Shown piece after piece: positions 53,205 through 63,161 of a stretch of 64,000 bases of DNA. Numbering within the stretch: position 1 is the first letter of the stretch; each line of letters starts with the position of its first letter. The translations under genes and the position numbers were made by a program. Source of the stretch: Hymenobacter sp. BT18 (GTDB lineage: Bacteria; Bacteroidota; Bacteroidia; Cytophagales; Hymenobacteraceae); NCBI RefSeq assembly GCF_012273015.1, contig NZ_CP050954.1, forward strand, positions 1,364,001 to 1,428,000. The letters are read 5' to 3'. Under the pieces are notes generated by a model. It worked only from the letters and a program-made list of their open reading frames with translations, was not told where the DNA came from and made no database searches.

Positions 53205-56200
53205 TTAAAAATCGATGCCCAGGTGGAAGAAAATCCGGCGGGTGCTCGGATAACCGGCAACGTCTACTTGAGCAAAGTTAGCGGTAGAACCGAAGTTCGA
53301 CACTTCAGGGTCATAGCCTCTGTACTTGGTCCAGGTAATCAGGTTGTTACCCGATACACCGATCCGAATATTCTGTACATAGTCCTTGAACAGGCTCGTA
53401 CGTATGCTGGAGGGTACGGAGTAGTAAAGCGACGCCTCACGCAGACGCACATAGCCGGCATTCTGGATGAACTCCCGGGCGCTCAGGCCCTGACGGTACT
53501 GGCCTTTGGTAAGGGGGTTTCCTTCATCGTCAATCTCGCCACTTGATTCGCTCCAGTCTTCCGACGTACCACCCTCATCTTTCAGCAGGGTGCTCAGGTT
53601 GCTGTTGTAGCCATCTTTCTTCCAGTGGAAGAGGAAAGACAGTTCGAAGTTCTTGGCAATGGTCAAGGAGTTCAGGAAAGACATCTGGAAGGTAGGCTGA
53701 GCCTCCTCATAGCGCGTCAGACCGCTGAAGTTGGTGCTGTTCGGATCGTTAGGCGTACCATACCACCGCGAGGGCGACTCACCCAGCGTGAAGATGTTGC
53801 GGCCAAACGTAGCGCCGAAGCCCGAACCCGTGTTAAAGGAAGGCACCAGCAGAGGGGAGTCGTCGAGACGGGTTACTTCCGTGCGGTTAAACCAGAACTG
53901 CGTGGTGCTGGTCCAGTTGAAGAACTCATTCCGTACGGGGTTCGCGTTCAGAGCCAGTTCAAGGCCGCGGTTGCGCAGGTCACCAATGTTGTAAGCCCGA
54001 ATAGACGTCACGCCTGTGGCAGGAGCCAGCGTATAGGTGTTGATCAGGTCAAACACTTCTTTGTTGTATACGGAAGCTTCCAGGCCAATGCGGTTTTCCA
54101 GGAAGCCCATGTCGATACCAGCTTCCAGTTCCGAAGCACGCTCCGGCTTAATATCCGGATTGCCCAGTAGCGTGGAAGGATACAAGCCGGGGCGGCCGCC
54201 CGTAGAAATTGCGGTGAGCGGGGAGTATAAACCATTGAAGAAAGCCGGTCCACCGGTTTCACCATAGGCTACGCGTAACTTCATCAGGTTTACCGGCTCC
54301 AAGCTCCAGAAACCAAACTTGGCAAGGTTAACGGCCAAAGAGGCCTTGGGGAATGCATAATACTTCTTAGGGTCACCATTCCGGTTTGATTTATCAAAGC
54401 GGATACCGGCCGTCGCAATGATTTGGTCGCGGAAGTTGGCCTCCTGCTGGGCTACAAAACCCAAGTCAGCTTCTTCGCTGATGAACGTCTCCTGCGATGT
54501 AACAGTTCCCCGGTTCGGAGTATAGGGCGGGCCAGGTGAGAGGTTCACACCCTGGTTGTAGGTCAGGTTCTGCTTTTGGCTGAGGCGAACGGTACCGACC
54601 TGCGAGGTGAGGTTTACGGCATCACCAACTTTCCAATCGTAAATCAGGAAGCCTTGCAGGTTGGAGTTGAAGAACTGATTTTTGGCCACACGAGCTGCGC
54701 CTGGCAGGGCTACTGCCCGCTGCGACTGCATGTCGGAAGGCAAAGCCAACAGTGCATCACTGCTGGAGAAGTCTACCCCACCCTGGGCAGCAAAGCGCAG
54801 GGAAGAGCCTTCTTTGTCGATCAGCCGCACAGTCAGGCTACCCGTCTGAACGTAGCGGTTCGTAGTTTCTTCGTTGATAGCACGCTCAACAACGGCCAGC
54901 GGGTTGTCGCCAGTATAAGCAGACTCCGGGAATTCTCCCGCTGCGTTCGGGTGCAATTCTGCATAGCTTGGGATGTAAGCCAGGTTGTAGCCTAGGGCAA
55001 TACCACGGTTGTCGTTACCAGTGTAACCGCGACGGTTCTCGGAGTTGATATAGTTAGCGCTAACGCCCAAGTCAATCCGCTGACCGAGTTTGTGGTCAAT
55101 GTTAGCCCGAATGGAGTGGCGCTCAAAGCCGGTACGCTTTACAATACCTTCTTCATTCGAAGTAGAACCCGATACAAAGAACTTCGTTTTTTCGTTGCCA
55201 CCGGAAACACTCAAACCAGTATTACGCAGGAAAGCCGTGTTGCCATAGATTTCCTTCTCGTAGTCATAGATTTTACCGCTTGCCTGCGCGGCAGCCAGTA
55301 GCTCTTTCTCCCGGGCAGCACGTGCACCTGAGTAGAATAAGTCAATTTTATCAGCCGTCCAGTCTTCTTTACCCAGCAGGTTCCACGCTTTGGCAAATCC
55401 CAAATCCTGGTTGAAGCTTACGCGGGTTTTGCCGGCGGCACCGCGCTTAGTTTTGATGATAACTACACCCGCGTTAGCGCGAGTACCATAGATAGCGGCG
55501 GCGCTAGGGCCCTTCAGAATCTCAATAGACTCGATATCGTTCGGGTTCAAGTCAGAAAGACGGTTAATGCCGTTGTCCTGCGTAGTACGGCCGGCAACGC
55601 TCGAGGCACCGGAGAAGGCAGCTCCGCCAGCACCATTGCCTACCTCGGCATTGACGGCATAAACACCGTCGATAATGTACAGCGGCTGCGAGGAGCCGTT
55701 GATGGTAGAAATACCACGCAACTGTACCGAAATACCACCACCGGGGGCACCGCTGGTTTGGGCAATGTTTGCGCCTACTACTTTGCCACTCATAGCAGCA
55801 TCCACAGTAACGGGGCGAGTGCTGCCCGTCAGTTCTTTCGCGGATATAGTCGTAATAGCGTTTGCCAAGTTTGAGCGCTTAACGCTCGTGGCCAGACCGG
55901 TAACGACAACCTCATCCAGTTGACGGGTATCTACCGACAGTCCTATGTCTACCGTCGTAGAGTTACCGATGGGACGCTCAACGGTGCGGTAACCGATAAA
56001 GCTGAACGTCAGCGTAGTAGCTGTAGCGGGCACCGCAGAAATGGTGTATGAACCATCGGAATTGGTGGAGGCCCCTACAGTGGTACCTTTCACTAGAACG
56101 GTCACGCCTGGTAATCCTTGACCATTCGCGACATCTGTAACCCGGCCCGATATGCTCCTTTCTTGAGCCACTGCGTGCTGCAACAGCGCAGTGAATAGCA

Positions 56201-56231
56201 AGAAGCTTAACAGTGAGAAAAGTTTTTTCAT
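53205..56231 (-). CDS. SusC/RagA family TonB-linked outer-membrane transporter (pair 2)
   Basis: From ATG at 56231 the 1008-residue protein has a signal peptide (KLFSLLSFLLFTALLQHAVA), the carboxypeptidase-like N-terminal domain (SISGRVTDVANGQGLPGVTV, FSFIGYRTVERPIGNS), the DEVVVTGLATSVKRSNLANA linker, and a plug with YIIDGVYAV and NPNDIESIEILKGPSAAAIYG. A barrel follows, ending IFFHLGIDF. The N-terminal 110 residues are very similar to those of the SusC of pair 3, pointing to common descent. The open frame to 56288 overlaps a promoter box. Confidence 0.96.
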   Translation of the reverse strand: MKKLFSLLSFLLFTALLQHAVAQERSISGRVTDVANGQGLPGVTVLVKGTTVGASTNSDGSYTISAVPATATTLTFSFIGYRTVERPIGNSTTVDIGLSVDTRQLDEVVVTGLATSVKRSNLANAITTISAKELTGSTRPVTVDAAMSGKVVGANIAQTSGAPGGGISVQLRGISTINGSSQPLYIIDGVYAVNAEVGNGAGGAAFSGASSVAGRTTQDNGINRLSDLNPNDIESIEILKGPSAAAIYGTRANAGVVIIKTKRGAAGKTRVSFNQDLGFAKAWNLLGKEDWTADKIDLFYSGARAAREKELLAAAQASGKIYDYEKEIYGNTAFLRNTGLSVSGGNEKTKFFVSGSTSNEEGIVKRTGFERHSIRANIDHKLGQRIDLGVSANYINSENRRGYTGNDNRGIALGYNLAYIPSYAELHPNAAGEFPESAYTGDNPLAVVERAINEETTNRYVQTGSLTVRLIDKEGSSLRFAAQGGVDFSSSDALLALPSDMQSQRAVALPGAARVAKNQFFNSNLQGFLIYDWKVGDAVNLTSQVGTVRLSQKQNLTYNQGVNLSPGPPYTPNRGTVTSQETFISEEADLGFVAQQEANFRDQIIATAGIRFDKSNRNGDPKKYYAFPKASLAVNLAKFGFWSLEPVNLMKLRVAYGETGGPAFFNGLYSPLTAISTGGRPGLYPSTLLGNPDIKPERASELEAGIDMGFLENRIGLEASVYNKEVFDLINTYTLAPATGVTSIRAYNIGDLRNRGLELALNANPVRNEFFNWTSTTQFWFNRTEVTRLDDSPLLVPSFNTGSGFGATFGRNIFTLGESPSRWYGTPNDPNSTNFSGLTRYEEAQPTFQMSFLNSLTIAKNFELSFLFHWKKDGYNSNLSTLLKDEGGTSEDWSESSGEIDDEGNPLTKGQYRQGLSAREFIQNAGYVRLREASLYYSVPSSIRTSLFKDYVQNIRIGVSGNNLITWTKYRGYDPEVSNFGSTANFAQVDVAGYPSTRRIFFHLGIDF

Positions 56232-56558
56232 CAGGTAGTTGTTTGTTTTGTGAGTAAAAGGGGTGAGTGAAAGAATGTTGTCGACCAAACGTAAGGATTT
56301 TTTTGGTTAATTCTTATACTCGAGCTTAGAGGATATTATTATCTAACTTTTTCTTTTTTATTTACAATTTTCAGCAATAAGACGATATTTGACAAGTCTA
56401 TCAAGTCATGTAAAAGCCGCTGTAATAGTAAGACAAGGCACACGTTATTAGATATATACACCCTTATTTAACCCTTCTTATTGAACCTACCTGTAAAATA
56501 AAGGACGGTAGCGAACAGCAAGTGATTAGTATCTTGGTTAATGCTTCAGACAACTCTC
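56232..56558. other. AT-rich gap upstream of SusCD pair 2
   Basis: About 327 bases, clearly richer in A+T than the core genes, holding the minus-strand promoter box at 56286-56293. The remainder up to the transposase remnant shows no gene or repeat I can name. Confidence 0.5.
56286..56293 (-). promoter_or_regulatory. -7 box of SusCD pair 2
   Basis: On the minus strand TACGTTTG fits TAnnTTTG, 54 bases before the start at 56231. Confidence 0.5.
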
Positions 56559-57191
56559 ATGTGCAAAAAGTGTAGCAGGACATCCCTGCGCAAGAGAACG
56601 GCAGCCTGAAAGGCCAGTCCAAGTACCAATGCAGCGGCTGCCACTATCAAGCTGTCTTTACGCCCACCGCCGTGCACAAAGCGGCCCAGTACGCGTAGGT
56701 GAAAAAGCTGCTAGCCGAGCGTGTTTAGCAATGGGCCATTATGCGCCTGACTGGTGTCTCACGCCCCACGATCGTCAAGCTAGAAAAAAGCACAGCCCAA
56801 GCTTCGCCCTTCTGCGCCCACGAGCCGGCCCCGGATGTTGGAACTAGATGAGCTGTGCAAGGGCAAGCGCGGCGCATCGTGGCCTAGGTACTCGGCACGC
56901 GGGGTACGGTCACCGCCGCCTCTCGCAGGCCCTGCCGTTGGCTTACTATACGGGCACCTAATCAGACGGATGGGAGGCCTACCGCGGCGTGTTACCTGAG
57001 CCGAGCACACGCTCAGTATAAAAGGCAGCAGGCAGACCAGTATCGTGGAGGTTGTTGACGGCTGGCTGCGGCAAAAGTGTGCCGTGCTCGTGCGCAAAAC
57101 CAGTTCGTTGAGTCGCTTCCTGCCCATGCACCGCATCCGCACTCAACTTGTCATTGATGAACATAATCGGCGCGTTGAGGAAATGGACTAA
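56559..57191 (+). pseudogene. Decayed IS1-family transposase
   Basis: Pieces in different frames together give an IS1-type transposase. They are a zinc-finger start (MCKKC, then after a frame change ENGSLKGQSKYQCSGCHYQA), an HTH-like part (AIMRLTGVSRPTIVKLEKS), LELDEL (from 56838, with the DDE Asp), SDGWEAYRGVLPE, and the C-terminal DGWLRQKCAVLVRKTSSLSR, equivalent to the RWNNTLRQR-VRKTLSFSK block. At least three in-frame stops and several frame changes destroy the reading, so it is inactive. I could not define terminal inverted repeats. It separates SusCD pair 2 from the low-GC pair 3 operon. Confidence 0.85.
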
Positions 57192-57216
57192 TCACCTGCT
57201 ATTTTACAACCACCAT

Positions 57217-57250
57217 ATAAAAGGGCGATGCAGTTGCATCGCCCTTTTAT
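57217..57250. terminator. Terminator downstream of the pair 3 operon
   Basis: ATAAAAGGGCGATGCA-GT-TGCATCGCCCTTTTAT is a perfect 16-base stem. It follows the last minus-strand gene (57270) by about 20 bases and has T-rich flanks. Confidence 0.88.
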
Positions 57251-57269
57251 AAAGAATAAATAAAAACTG

Positions 57270-57725
57270 TTAAGGAGTGCTACCTGCTGGTTTCAGCACT
57301 ACAGCCCGGCTACCTGAATAAGTACAAGCATCAGAGAAATCTCCCCCAATTTCGAAGGTAAATTTAAGACTATCCCCTACTACTGTCCCTGTACCAGACG
57401 CCGTCAGGTTATACTCTGCCGTAGCAGTTTCATAAACGAAGGGCGTAGAAGGCAGAGTAATAGTATTGCCACTTACCGTCGCTTTCAATGGCGGAGCAAT
57501 TCCGTAGACATGAGCAATCCAAACTTTGCCTGGATCATCTGTTGTGTTATATACAGAAACTGTATAATCACTTACAGCACCAGCACAGTTTTCTGCACCT
57601 AAGTAATCACCAGCAACTGCCGACAGGATGGTAACTTCGTCGTCGTCATCCTCGCAGGATACCAGCGTAGTAGAAATGCCAGTTAGCAGTAAACTAGCTA
57701 GAAAGGCGTATTTGATTTTTTTCAT
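57270..57725 (-). CDS. Small lipoprotein of unknown function in the pair 3 operon
   Basis: The 151-residue lipoprotein has a signal ending in STTLVSC followed by EDDDDE, an acidic export-type start common for surface lipoproteins of this phylum. The mature part looks like a single beta-sandwich (VSGNTITLPSTPFVYETATA, DSLKFTFEIGGDF), with cysteines at ENCAGA and DACTYS that may pair. I recognise no family. It lies at the end of the SusCD pair 3 operon and probably sits on the cell surface with it. Confidence 0.8.
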   Translation of the reverse strand: MKKIKYAFLASLLLTGISTTLVSCEDDDDEVTILSAVAGDYLGAENCAGAVSDYTVSVYNTTDDPGKVWIAHVYGIAPPLKATVSGNTITLPSTPFVYETATAEYNLTASGTGTVVGDSLKFTFEIGGDFSDACTYSGSRAVVLKPAGSTP

Positions 57726-57816
57726 GTGGAAAGTAAAGGAATGACTGTTTAGAAATTATCAACTAAAGCAAATACTGAGAGTAATTCGCTTTAGTTGAGA
57801 AGTTCCTCTACTGATT

Positions 57817-58476
57817 TTACTGCTTTACAAAAGTGCGTAAAGCGGTTCCAAAGCTTGGGTTGATTACAACGTACTTGTATCCCACGATTTTTCCGTCTGC
57901 GAGAGTAGTAGATACGTTTTGAAAAGATACCTCCCCAATGTTAGGAACATTTTGCGTGGGAAACACCAACTGGGTTGGTGAGACTTGAGCGAGATATGAT
58001 GGTTGAATAAAAGCCGAAGGCGGCAATACTCCACCAAAATTACTGTTCCGGTAAATACCCGGACCAATTTTTGTGATAGTCACAGGCGCGCCGTTTGTGC
58101 GAGCATAGCTTCCGCTGATATCTTCGTTAGCTACTGCAGGATCAACTACAGCTACCAAGCGAGAAGTAGAAGCTGTAAATCCATCAGAATTTTGCCCCGT
58201 GTAAGTAATAGTGTAGACACCTAGTGTATTTGTATCTACAGTACCAGTAACCTTCGTTTCAACCGTCTGGTCTCCAATTTTGGTCACTGCCCCAGGATCA
58301 TTGAATGCTTGCCCCTTGAATACACTCAAAATGGGAGCATCAGTAAGTGCTATGGTAGGGTAGGTAGTGACCCGAGAGACGATATAAGGAGAAGCCTCTT
58401 CCTTATCGCAACTAGCCAACATTATGGTGGCAGCTAAAACTGAGATGCCTAAAAAACGGCTCAGATGATTATTCAT
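57817..58476 (-). CDS. Lipoprotein with DUF5011/BT_2262-like immunoglobulin domain
   Basis: The 219-residue lipoprotein (signal ending TIMLASC) has an N-terminal Ig-like domain with the DUF5011 pattern: a stretch of the type GQAFNDPGAVTKIGDQTVET, VDTNTLGVYTITYTGQNSDG and RLVAVVDP. The C-terminal half is beta-rich and unassigned. Similar lipoproteins follow SusCD pairs in Bacteroidota and are thought to help bind the ligand on the surface. It starts 21 bases after the SusD gene and is surely in the same operon. Confidence 0.85.
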   Translation of the reverse strand: MNNHLSRFLGISVLAATIMLASCDKEEASPYIVSRVTTYPTIALTDAPILSVFKGQAFNDPGAVTKIGDQTVETKVTGTVDTNTLGVYTITYTGQNSDGFTASTSRLVAVVDPAVANEDISGSYARTNGAPVTITKIGPGIYRNSNFGGVLPPSAFIQPSYLAQVSPTQLVFPTQNVPNIGEVSFQNVSTTLADGKIVGYKYVVINPSFGTALRTFVKQ

Positions 58477-58497
58477 GTGTTTAAGGCTGAAGCTTAA

Positions 58498-59979
58498 TTA
58501 ATTTCTTTTATCCCACCAAACCGGTACTTCAGCGCGCACCAAACCAGGATAGTTCGGGTTTCGTTGCGACTCCGACAATGGATAGAGGAAACGGTTTGCG
58601 ATTACTCCATCAGGCAAGATGCTGCTTATTGAAGGCTCAATAAAAGAAGGATAACCCGTGCGACGAAGTTCGCTCCAAATCTCAAACCCTTGGGTACCGC
58701 CGAGTGCAACCCATTTTTGGGTAATGATCCTATCAATTTTACTCTCAAGATCAGATGTGTTGTCATAATCAACCATTTCACCTTCTAAGAATGCATTTAC
58801 TTCTGCTGCATCAGTTACTCCAGCCTTATTGAAAGAAGCCGTAATTGCTTGCTCATACAAAGACTTAGCTGTAGCACCAGTAGCCAGACCGCGTGCAGCG
58901 GCTTCAGCTTGTAAAAACAAGCTTTCTACACCACTCATCAGGATAACAGGGGCATTTTTTGCAAAAATTCCCCCAGTTTGGTAGTTAGGCCGAGAAAAAG
59001 ACGTCAATGCCGTAGTTGGAGCACCAACTATGCCGGCTAAACCCTGCTGAATACCACGGTGTGGAGAATTAGGATTTGGTGTTGCACCAGGGTGCTGAAA
59101 AAGATAGTCGATGCGCGGGTCCTGAGTTTCTACCAGATAGTCAATGATGGTCTGGCTAGCAGCAATATTATTAGCTGTAGTACCCGTAACATCTGTTTGG
59201 TAAAGAGGGTTTGAGCGGCTAGTAGTTCCTTCGAACTGTACGGAAGCATCCTCATCAGCTTCGAGAAATTCTGCGCCACTAGCGTACAATGCACGGATAC
59301 CTGCTTCTGAAACTTCTGGGCGCGCGTAAATCTGCCGTATGTAAACTCGCAGTTTTAGCGTATTTGCAAAGCGACGCCACTTCTCCATATCCCCTTGGAA
59401 AACAAGGTCTTCGTCATGAACAATTTCATTGTCATCATTGATTTGAGCAACTGCGTCGTCAATCAATTTGATAATACCATCGTAAACTACAGGTCCCTCA
59501 TCAAACTTAGGGCTTGTATTACCTAAGCCTTTCAGAGCATCAGTGAATGGCACCTTATCGAAGCCATCAGTCAGTACTTGAAATGTATATGCTTGCATGA
59601 TCCCTGCCATAGCAGCATAGTTTACACTATCGCCTTTGGCACGATCCTTCACATATTTAAAATCATTTAGTGCACCAGCATACAAAGTTTGCCAAGGACC
59701 ATCGTAACCAGATTCAGTTATTTGGTACTTATCAAGATTTTTATATTGGTTAGCAACCAAAGATTGTGAGAAGTGCTGGGCCCAAAAATTACCAGCTACT
59801 TGGAATTGGTTACCCATAATGTACGCCACCGTACCTTGTCCTGAGGGCGTAACAATATCTACCCCTACTGATTTAGGGTAATTGGGGTTTTCGTTCACAT
59901 CCAAGAAGTCTTCGCAAGCTGTTAAGGCTACAGAGCCAAGCAGCAAAGACGACATGATGATTTTATGCAATTTGCTCAT
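58498..59979 (-). CDS. SusD-like lipoprotein of the SusD_2 type (pair 3)
   Basis: The 493-residue lipoprotein (signal ending SVALTAC, then EDFLDVNENPNYP) shows the pattern of the SusD/RagB-like second group: NFWAQHFSQSLVANQYKNLDKY, YKVPF-like FDKVPFTDALKG, FQGDMEKWRRFANTLKLRVYIR, and QKWVALGGTQGFEIWSELRRTGYP. It is co-transcribed with the SusC gene 35 bases upstream. The base composition is lower in GC than in pairs 1 and 2. Confidence 0.94.
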   Translation of the reverse strand: MSKLHKIIMSSLLLGSVALTACEDFLDVNENPNYPKSVGVDIVTPSGQGTVAYIMGNQFQVAGNFWAQHFSQSLVANQYKNLDKYQITESGYDGPWQTLYAGALNDFKYVKDRAKGDSVNYAAMAGIMQAYTFQVLTDGFDKVPFTDALKGLGNTSPKFDEGPVVYDGIIKLIDDAVAQINDDNEIVHDEDLVFQGDMEKWRRFANTLKLRVYIRQIYARPEVSEAGIRALYASGAEFLEADEDASVQFEGTTSRSNPLYQTDVTGTTANNIAASQTIIDYLVETQDPRIDYLFQHPGATPNPNSPHRGIQQGLAGIVGAPTTALTSFSRPNYQTGGIFAKNAPVILMSGVESLFLQAEAAARGLATGATAKSLYEQAITASFNKAGVTDAAEVNAFLEGEMVDYDNTSDLESKIDRIITQKWVALGGTQGFEIWSELRRTGYPSFIEPSISSILPDGVIANRFLYPLSESQRNPNYPGLVRAEVPVWWDKRN

Positions 59980-60014
59980 ATTGGAGATTTTACTTTTTGA
60001 ACTACAAAGCTACC

Positions 60015-63000
60015 TTAGAAGGTAACCTTCAAGTTAGCACCGAAGCTCCGAGTGGAAGGTGAACCCGTAAAATCAAACCCCTGCACGTTGCCGTTGCCGA
60101 AGTTATTAGATTCAGGGTCAACGTACGTGTTTTCCTTGGCCGTCCACAAGTATAGGTTACGACCCGTTACGCCTAAGGAAAGCGAACCGAAAGGAGTCTT
60201 GTTTAGCCATTTAGTGGGAATGCTATATGACAAGCTAGCCTCACGGAACTTCACGTAAGAGGCGTCGATAATAGCAGTACCAGTCGGAGCCTGTCCCCAA
60301 TAGTCATAAACAGCTACTGGAGTTGTATTGGGAGCGTAAGAACCATCACCTAGTTGAACTACGCTATTAGGTACAACGAAAGGTTGACGGTTATTATACA
60401 GCGTCAACGGGTCGGTTCCTACAAACCACTGGATGTCGCGCGTACGAGAGTACATTTCGCCGCCTTGCTTGGTGTCAAACACTAACGACAGGTTAGCGCC
60501 TTTGAAAGAGAAGCTGGTGTTCAGACCAGCCAAGAAGTCAGGGTTGATGTTGCCACGAACTACCTGTTGGGCCGAGTTGATTGGCAGACCAGTTGCTTCT
60601 GCAACGATAATTTTACCATCAGGTGCATACTCATAATAGGTTGCTTCCAAGTCACCGTAGGGACGACCTTTGGTAGCAGTTAAGCTAGTACCACCCAAAC
60701 CACCAATGATGATCTTGTTTGTTCCTTCGAACAGATCAACAACTTCGTTTTTGTTTTTAGTGAAGTTAACTGACACATCCCAGGTGAAGTCACCAACTTT
60801 TACAGGAGTAGCTCCTAACAACAATTCTATACCACGGTTACGTAACTCACCAGCGTTAATCACCCGAGAAGTGAAACCTGAAGCAGATGAAATCGGAACG
60901 GAGAAAATCTGGTTGGTTGAACGAGCATCGTAATACGTTGCATCAAACGTCAGGCGGTTATTAAAGAATCGGAATTCCGTACCGAATTCGAGTGACTTGG
61001 TAATTTCCGGCTTCAAATTTGGATTTCCAATTTGGTTCCCAACTTGGAAAGCAGGGATGCCATTGAGCGGGAACTGCAGGTCTTGACCAGGGAAGCCATC
61101 ACCAGGATTCGTCGTTGTGAAAACAGAAGCCGTTTGATAAGGAGCAGCATCGTTACCAGCCTGTGCATACGCGGCCCGTAACTTACCATAGTTAAAGAAC
61201 GCGTTATCCTGCATCCCTAGGGCCTCTGTGAATACAAAACCTGCGTTAACGCCGGGGTAGAAGAAGGAATTATTGCCTGTTGGCAGTGTAGAAGACCAGT
61301 CATTACGACCAGTAACGCCCAAGAACAGATAGTCGCGGAAAGACAAATCAGCCGTAGCGTATACACCCATTAGACGGCGCAGGAACCGGCCACCGTTTTC
61401 AGTGAAGCTATATAGGCCGCGGTTGTTATCAAAAGACTGAAAGTCATTTGAAATTACGTTCGTTGTCTCAAAGCCAATTGGGTTCAAGCGGCGCTGGTTT
61501 ACGTTGTGGCCTGCCAGAACGTTCAAGTTCAGATCAGGGGTCAGGTCCTTATTATAAGAAGCAACAAGATCAGAGTTCAATTCCTGATAAGCATATTGTG
61601 CTTCCGCATACCGGCCAGTGCTGGAAGCACCCGAGTTCTGGCCTACAGGCTGGCGACGACCAGAGAACTGCTGACGACGGTCACTGTAGACGTCGGTACC
61701 CAAACGGTAAGTAACCTTAAACCGATCAGAGATATCATAACCCAGCTGAAAGTTACCGAAGATACGGTCCACTTCATTGCGGTAGAAGTCTGTATCTAAG
61801 ATCTGCCATGGGTTTGTGGTATAAGCTCCGTAATATCCATTCAGCGTGTTAAACTTGTTGTTTAGGTCTTTAAGTTCCAGCAAGTTAATATCACGCGGAG
61901 TCTGGATGATTTGGTCATATACAGAAGCACCTTGGCCTGTTACGGCTAAGTCACCACCCGAACGAGTGTAAGTCAGGTTAGCACTAGACGTAATCTTATT
62001 CGTAAGCTTTGATTCGCCGCTAACTTTTACAGAAGTACGTTGATACTGCGTCGTGGGCGTAATGCCCTTCTGATTGGTATTGGACAGCGAAAGCAGGTAA
62101 TTAGATTTCTCATTACCGCCACCAACGGATATTGAGTTGGTGTAGGTTTTACCTGTATCAAAAAAGTCTTTTACGTTGTCAGGCTGCGCCACATATGGCT
62201 TCACACGCTGCTGACCATCAATAACTTGACCCCAGATCCGAACTTGACCATCGAAGCGAGGGCCCCAGCTCCAGTTTTCTCGGGTATCAGGTTGATTAAC
62301 GCTTGTTCCTTGACCGAACTCATTCTGAAAGTCTGGGAGTTTGAGAATGTTTTCCAGCGTGTACGACGTAGTATACGTTACCTCTGCTTTCTTACCACGC
62401 TTAGCAGCACCACGACCTGACTTTGTCGTAATAACGATGGCACCGTTAGCAGCACGAGTGCCATAAAGTGCGGTAGCTGCTGGGCCTTTGAGAATGTTAA
62501 CAGACTCCACATCGTCGGGGTTAACGTCGTTAGCACGGTTACCGGCATCAACACCGTTATTAAGATTATCCCCTGAACCGAAAGCATCATTGCTGATTGG
62601 GATACCATCTACTACGTACAATGGTTGGTTGTTACCTAACAGCGATTTGTTGCCACGAATAACAACACGCGTTGAGCTACCTACTCCACCTGAAGCGTTG
62701 GAGATTTGCACACCAGCTACTTTACCTTGTAATGAGTTAAGAACACTTCGGTCACGTCCCTGAGTAACCTGCTCAGCTGATATGGTAGTGGTTGAATAGC
62801 CTAGTGCCTTTTTCTCACGCTCAACGCCGAGAGCAGTTACTACTACTTCGTTCAACTGCTTAGTATCAACTTCAAGCGCAACGTCAATAGTAGAGCTATT
62901 GCCGATAACTCGCTCAATGTTACGATAGCCTACAAAGCTGAACTGCAATGTAGTAGCAGTACTTGGAATGCTTAAACTATATGTTCCATCAGAGTTAGTG

Positions 63001-63161
63001 GAAGCACCCACAGTGGTGCCTTTTACAAGTACCGTTACCCCCGGCAAGCCCTGATTATTTTCCCTGTCGGTGACCCGACCGGAAACTGTTCGCTCCTGAC
63101 CAACGGCTTGCTGCAACAAGACCGTAAGGAATAGGAAGCTCAGTAATAAGAGTTTTTTCAT
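60015..63161 (-). CDS. SusC/RagA family TonB-linked outer-membrane transporter (pair 3)
   Basis: From ATG at 63161 the 1048-residue protein has a signal peptide (MKKLLLLSFLFLTVLLQQAV), the carboxypeptidase-like domain (GLPGVTVLVKGTTVGASTNS), the NEVVVTALGVEREKKALGYS linker and a plug with YVVDGIPISNDAFG and NPDDVESVNILKGPAATALYG. The barrel ends in RSFGANLKVTF. The start of its N-terminal domain is nearly identical to pair 2. It heads a four-gene operon with a SusD_2 protein and two lipoproteins. GC is visibly lower than in the chromosome around it. Confidence 0.96.
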   Translation of the reverse strand: MKKLLLLSFLFLTVLLQQAVGQERTVSGRVTDRENNQGLPGVTVLVKGTTVGASTNSDGTYSLSIPSTATTLQFSFVGYRNIERVIGNSSTIDVALEVDTKQLNEVVVTALGVEREKKALGYSTTTISAEQVTQGRDRSVLNSLQGKVAGVQISNASGGVGSSTRVVIRGNKSLLGNNQPLYVVDGIPISNDAFGSGDNLNNGVDAGNRANDVNPDDVESVNILKGPAATALYGTRAANGAIVITTKSGRGAAKRGKKAEVTYTTSYTLENILKLPDFQNEFGQGTSVNQPDTRENWSWGPRFDGQVRIWGQVIDGQQRVKPYVAQPDNVKDFFDTGKTYTNSISVGGGNEKSNYLLSLSNTNQKGITPTTQYQRTSVKVSGESKLTNKITSSANLTYTRSGGDLAVTGQGASVYDQIIQTPRDINLLELKDLNNKFNTLNGYYGAYTTNPWQILDTDFYRNEVDRIFGNFQLGYDISDRFKVTYRLGTDVYSDRRQQFSGRRQPVGQNSGASSTGRYAEAQYAYQELNSDLVASYNKDLTPDLNLNVLAGHNVNQRRLNPIGFETTNVISNDFQSFDNNRGLYSFTENGGRFLRRLMGVYATADLSFRDYLFLGVTGRNDWSSTLPTGNNSFFYPGVNAGFVFTEALGMQDNAFFNYGKLRAAYAQAGNDAAPYQTASVFTTTNPGDGFPGQDLQFPLNGIPAFQVGNQIGNPNLKPEITKSLEFGTEFRFFNNRLTFDATYYDARSTNQIFSVPISSASGFTSRVINAGELRNRGIELLLGATPVKVGDFTWDVSVNFTKNKNEVVDLFEGTNKIIIGGLGGTSLTATKGRPYGDLEATYYEYAPDGKIIVAEATGLPINSAQQVVRGNINPDFLAGLNTSFSFKGANLSLVFDTKQGGEMYSRTRDIQWFVGTDPLTLYNNRQPFVVPNSVVQLGDGSYAPNTTPVAVYDYWGQAPTGTAIIDASYVKFREASLSYSIPTKWLNKTPFGSLSLGVTGRNLYLWTAKENTYVDPESNNFGNGNVQGFDFTGSPSTRSFGANLKVTF

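Noticed and set aside
56629..56847. 72-codon open frame
   Set aside because: It is a fragment in the wrong frame of the decayed IS1-family transposase.
57181..57216. Terminal inverted repeat of the IS1-family remnant
   Set aside because: Comparison with the left end (about 56535-56558) gave too few matching bases to call an element boundary.
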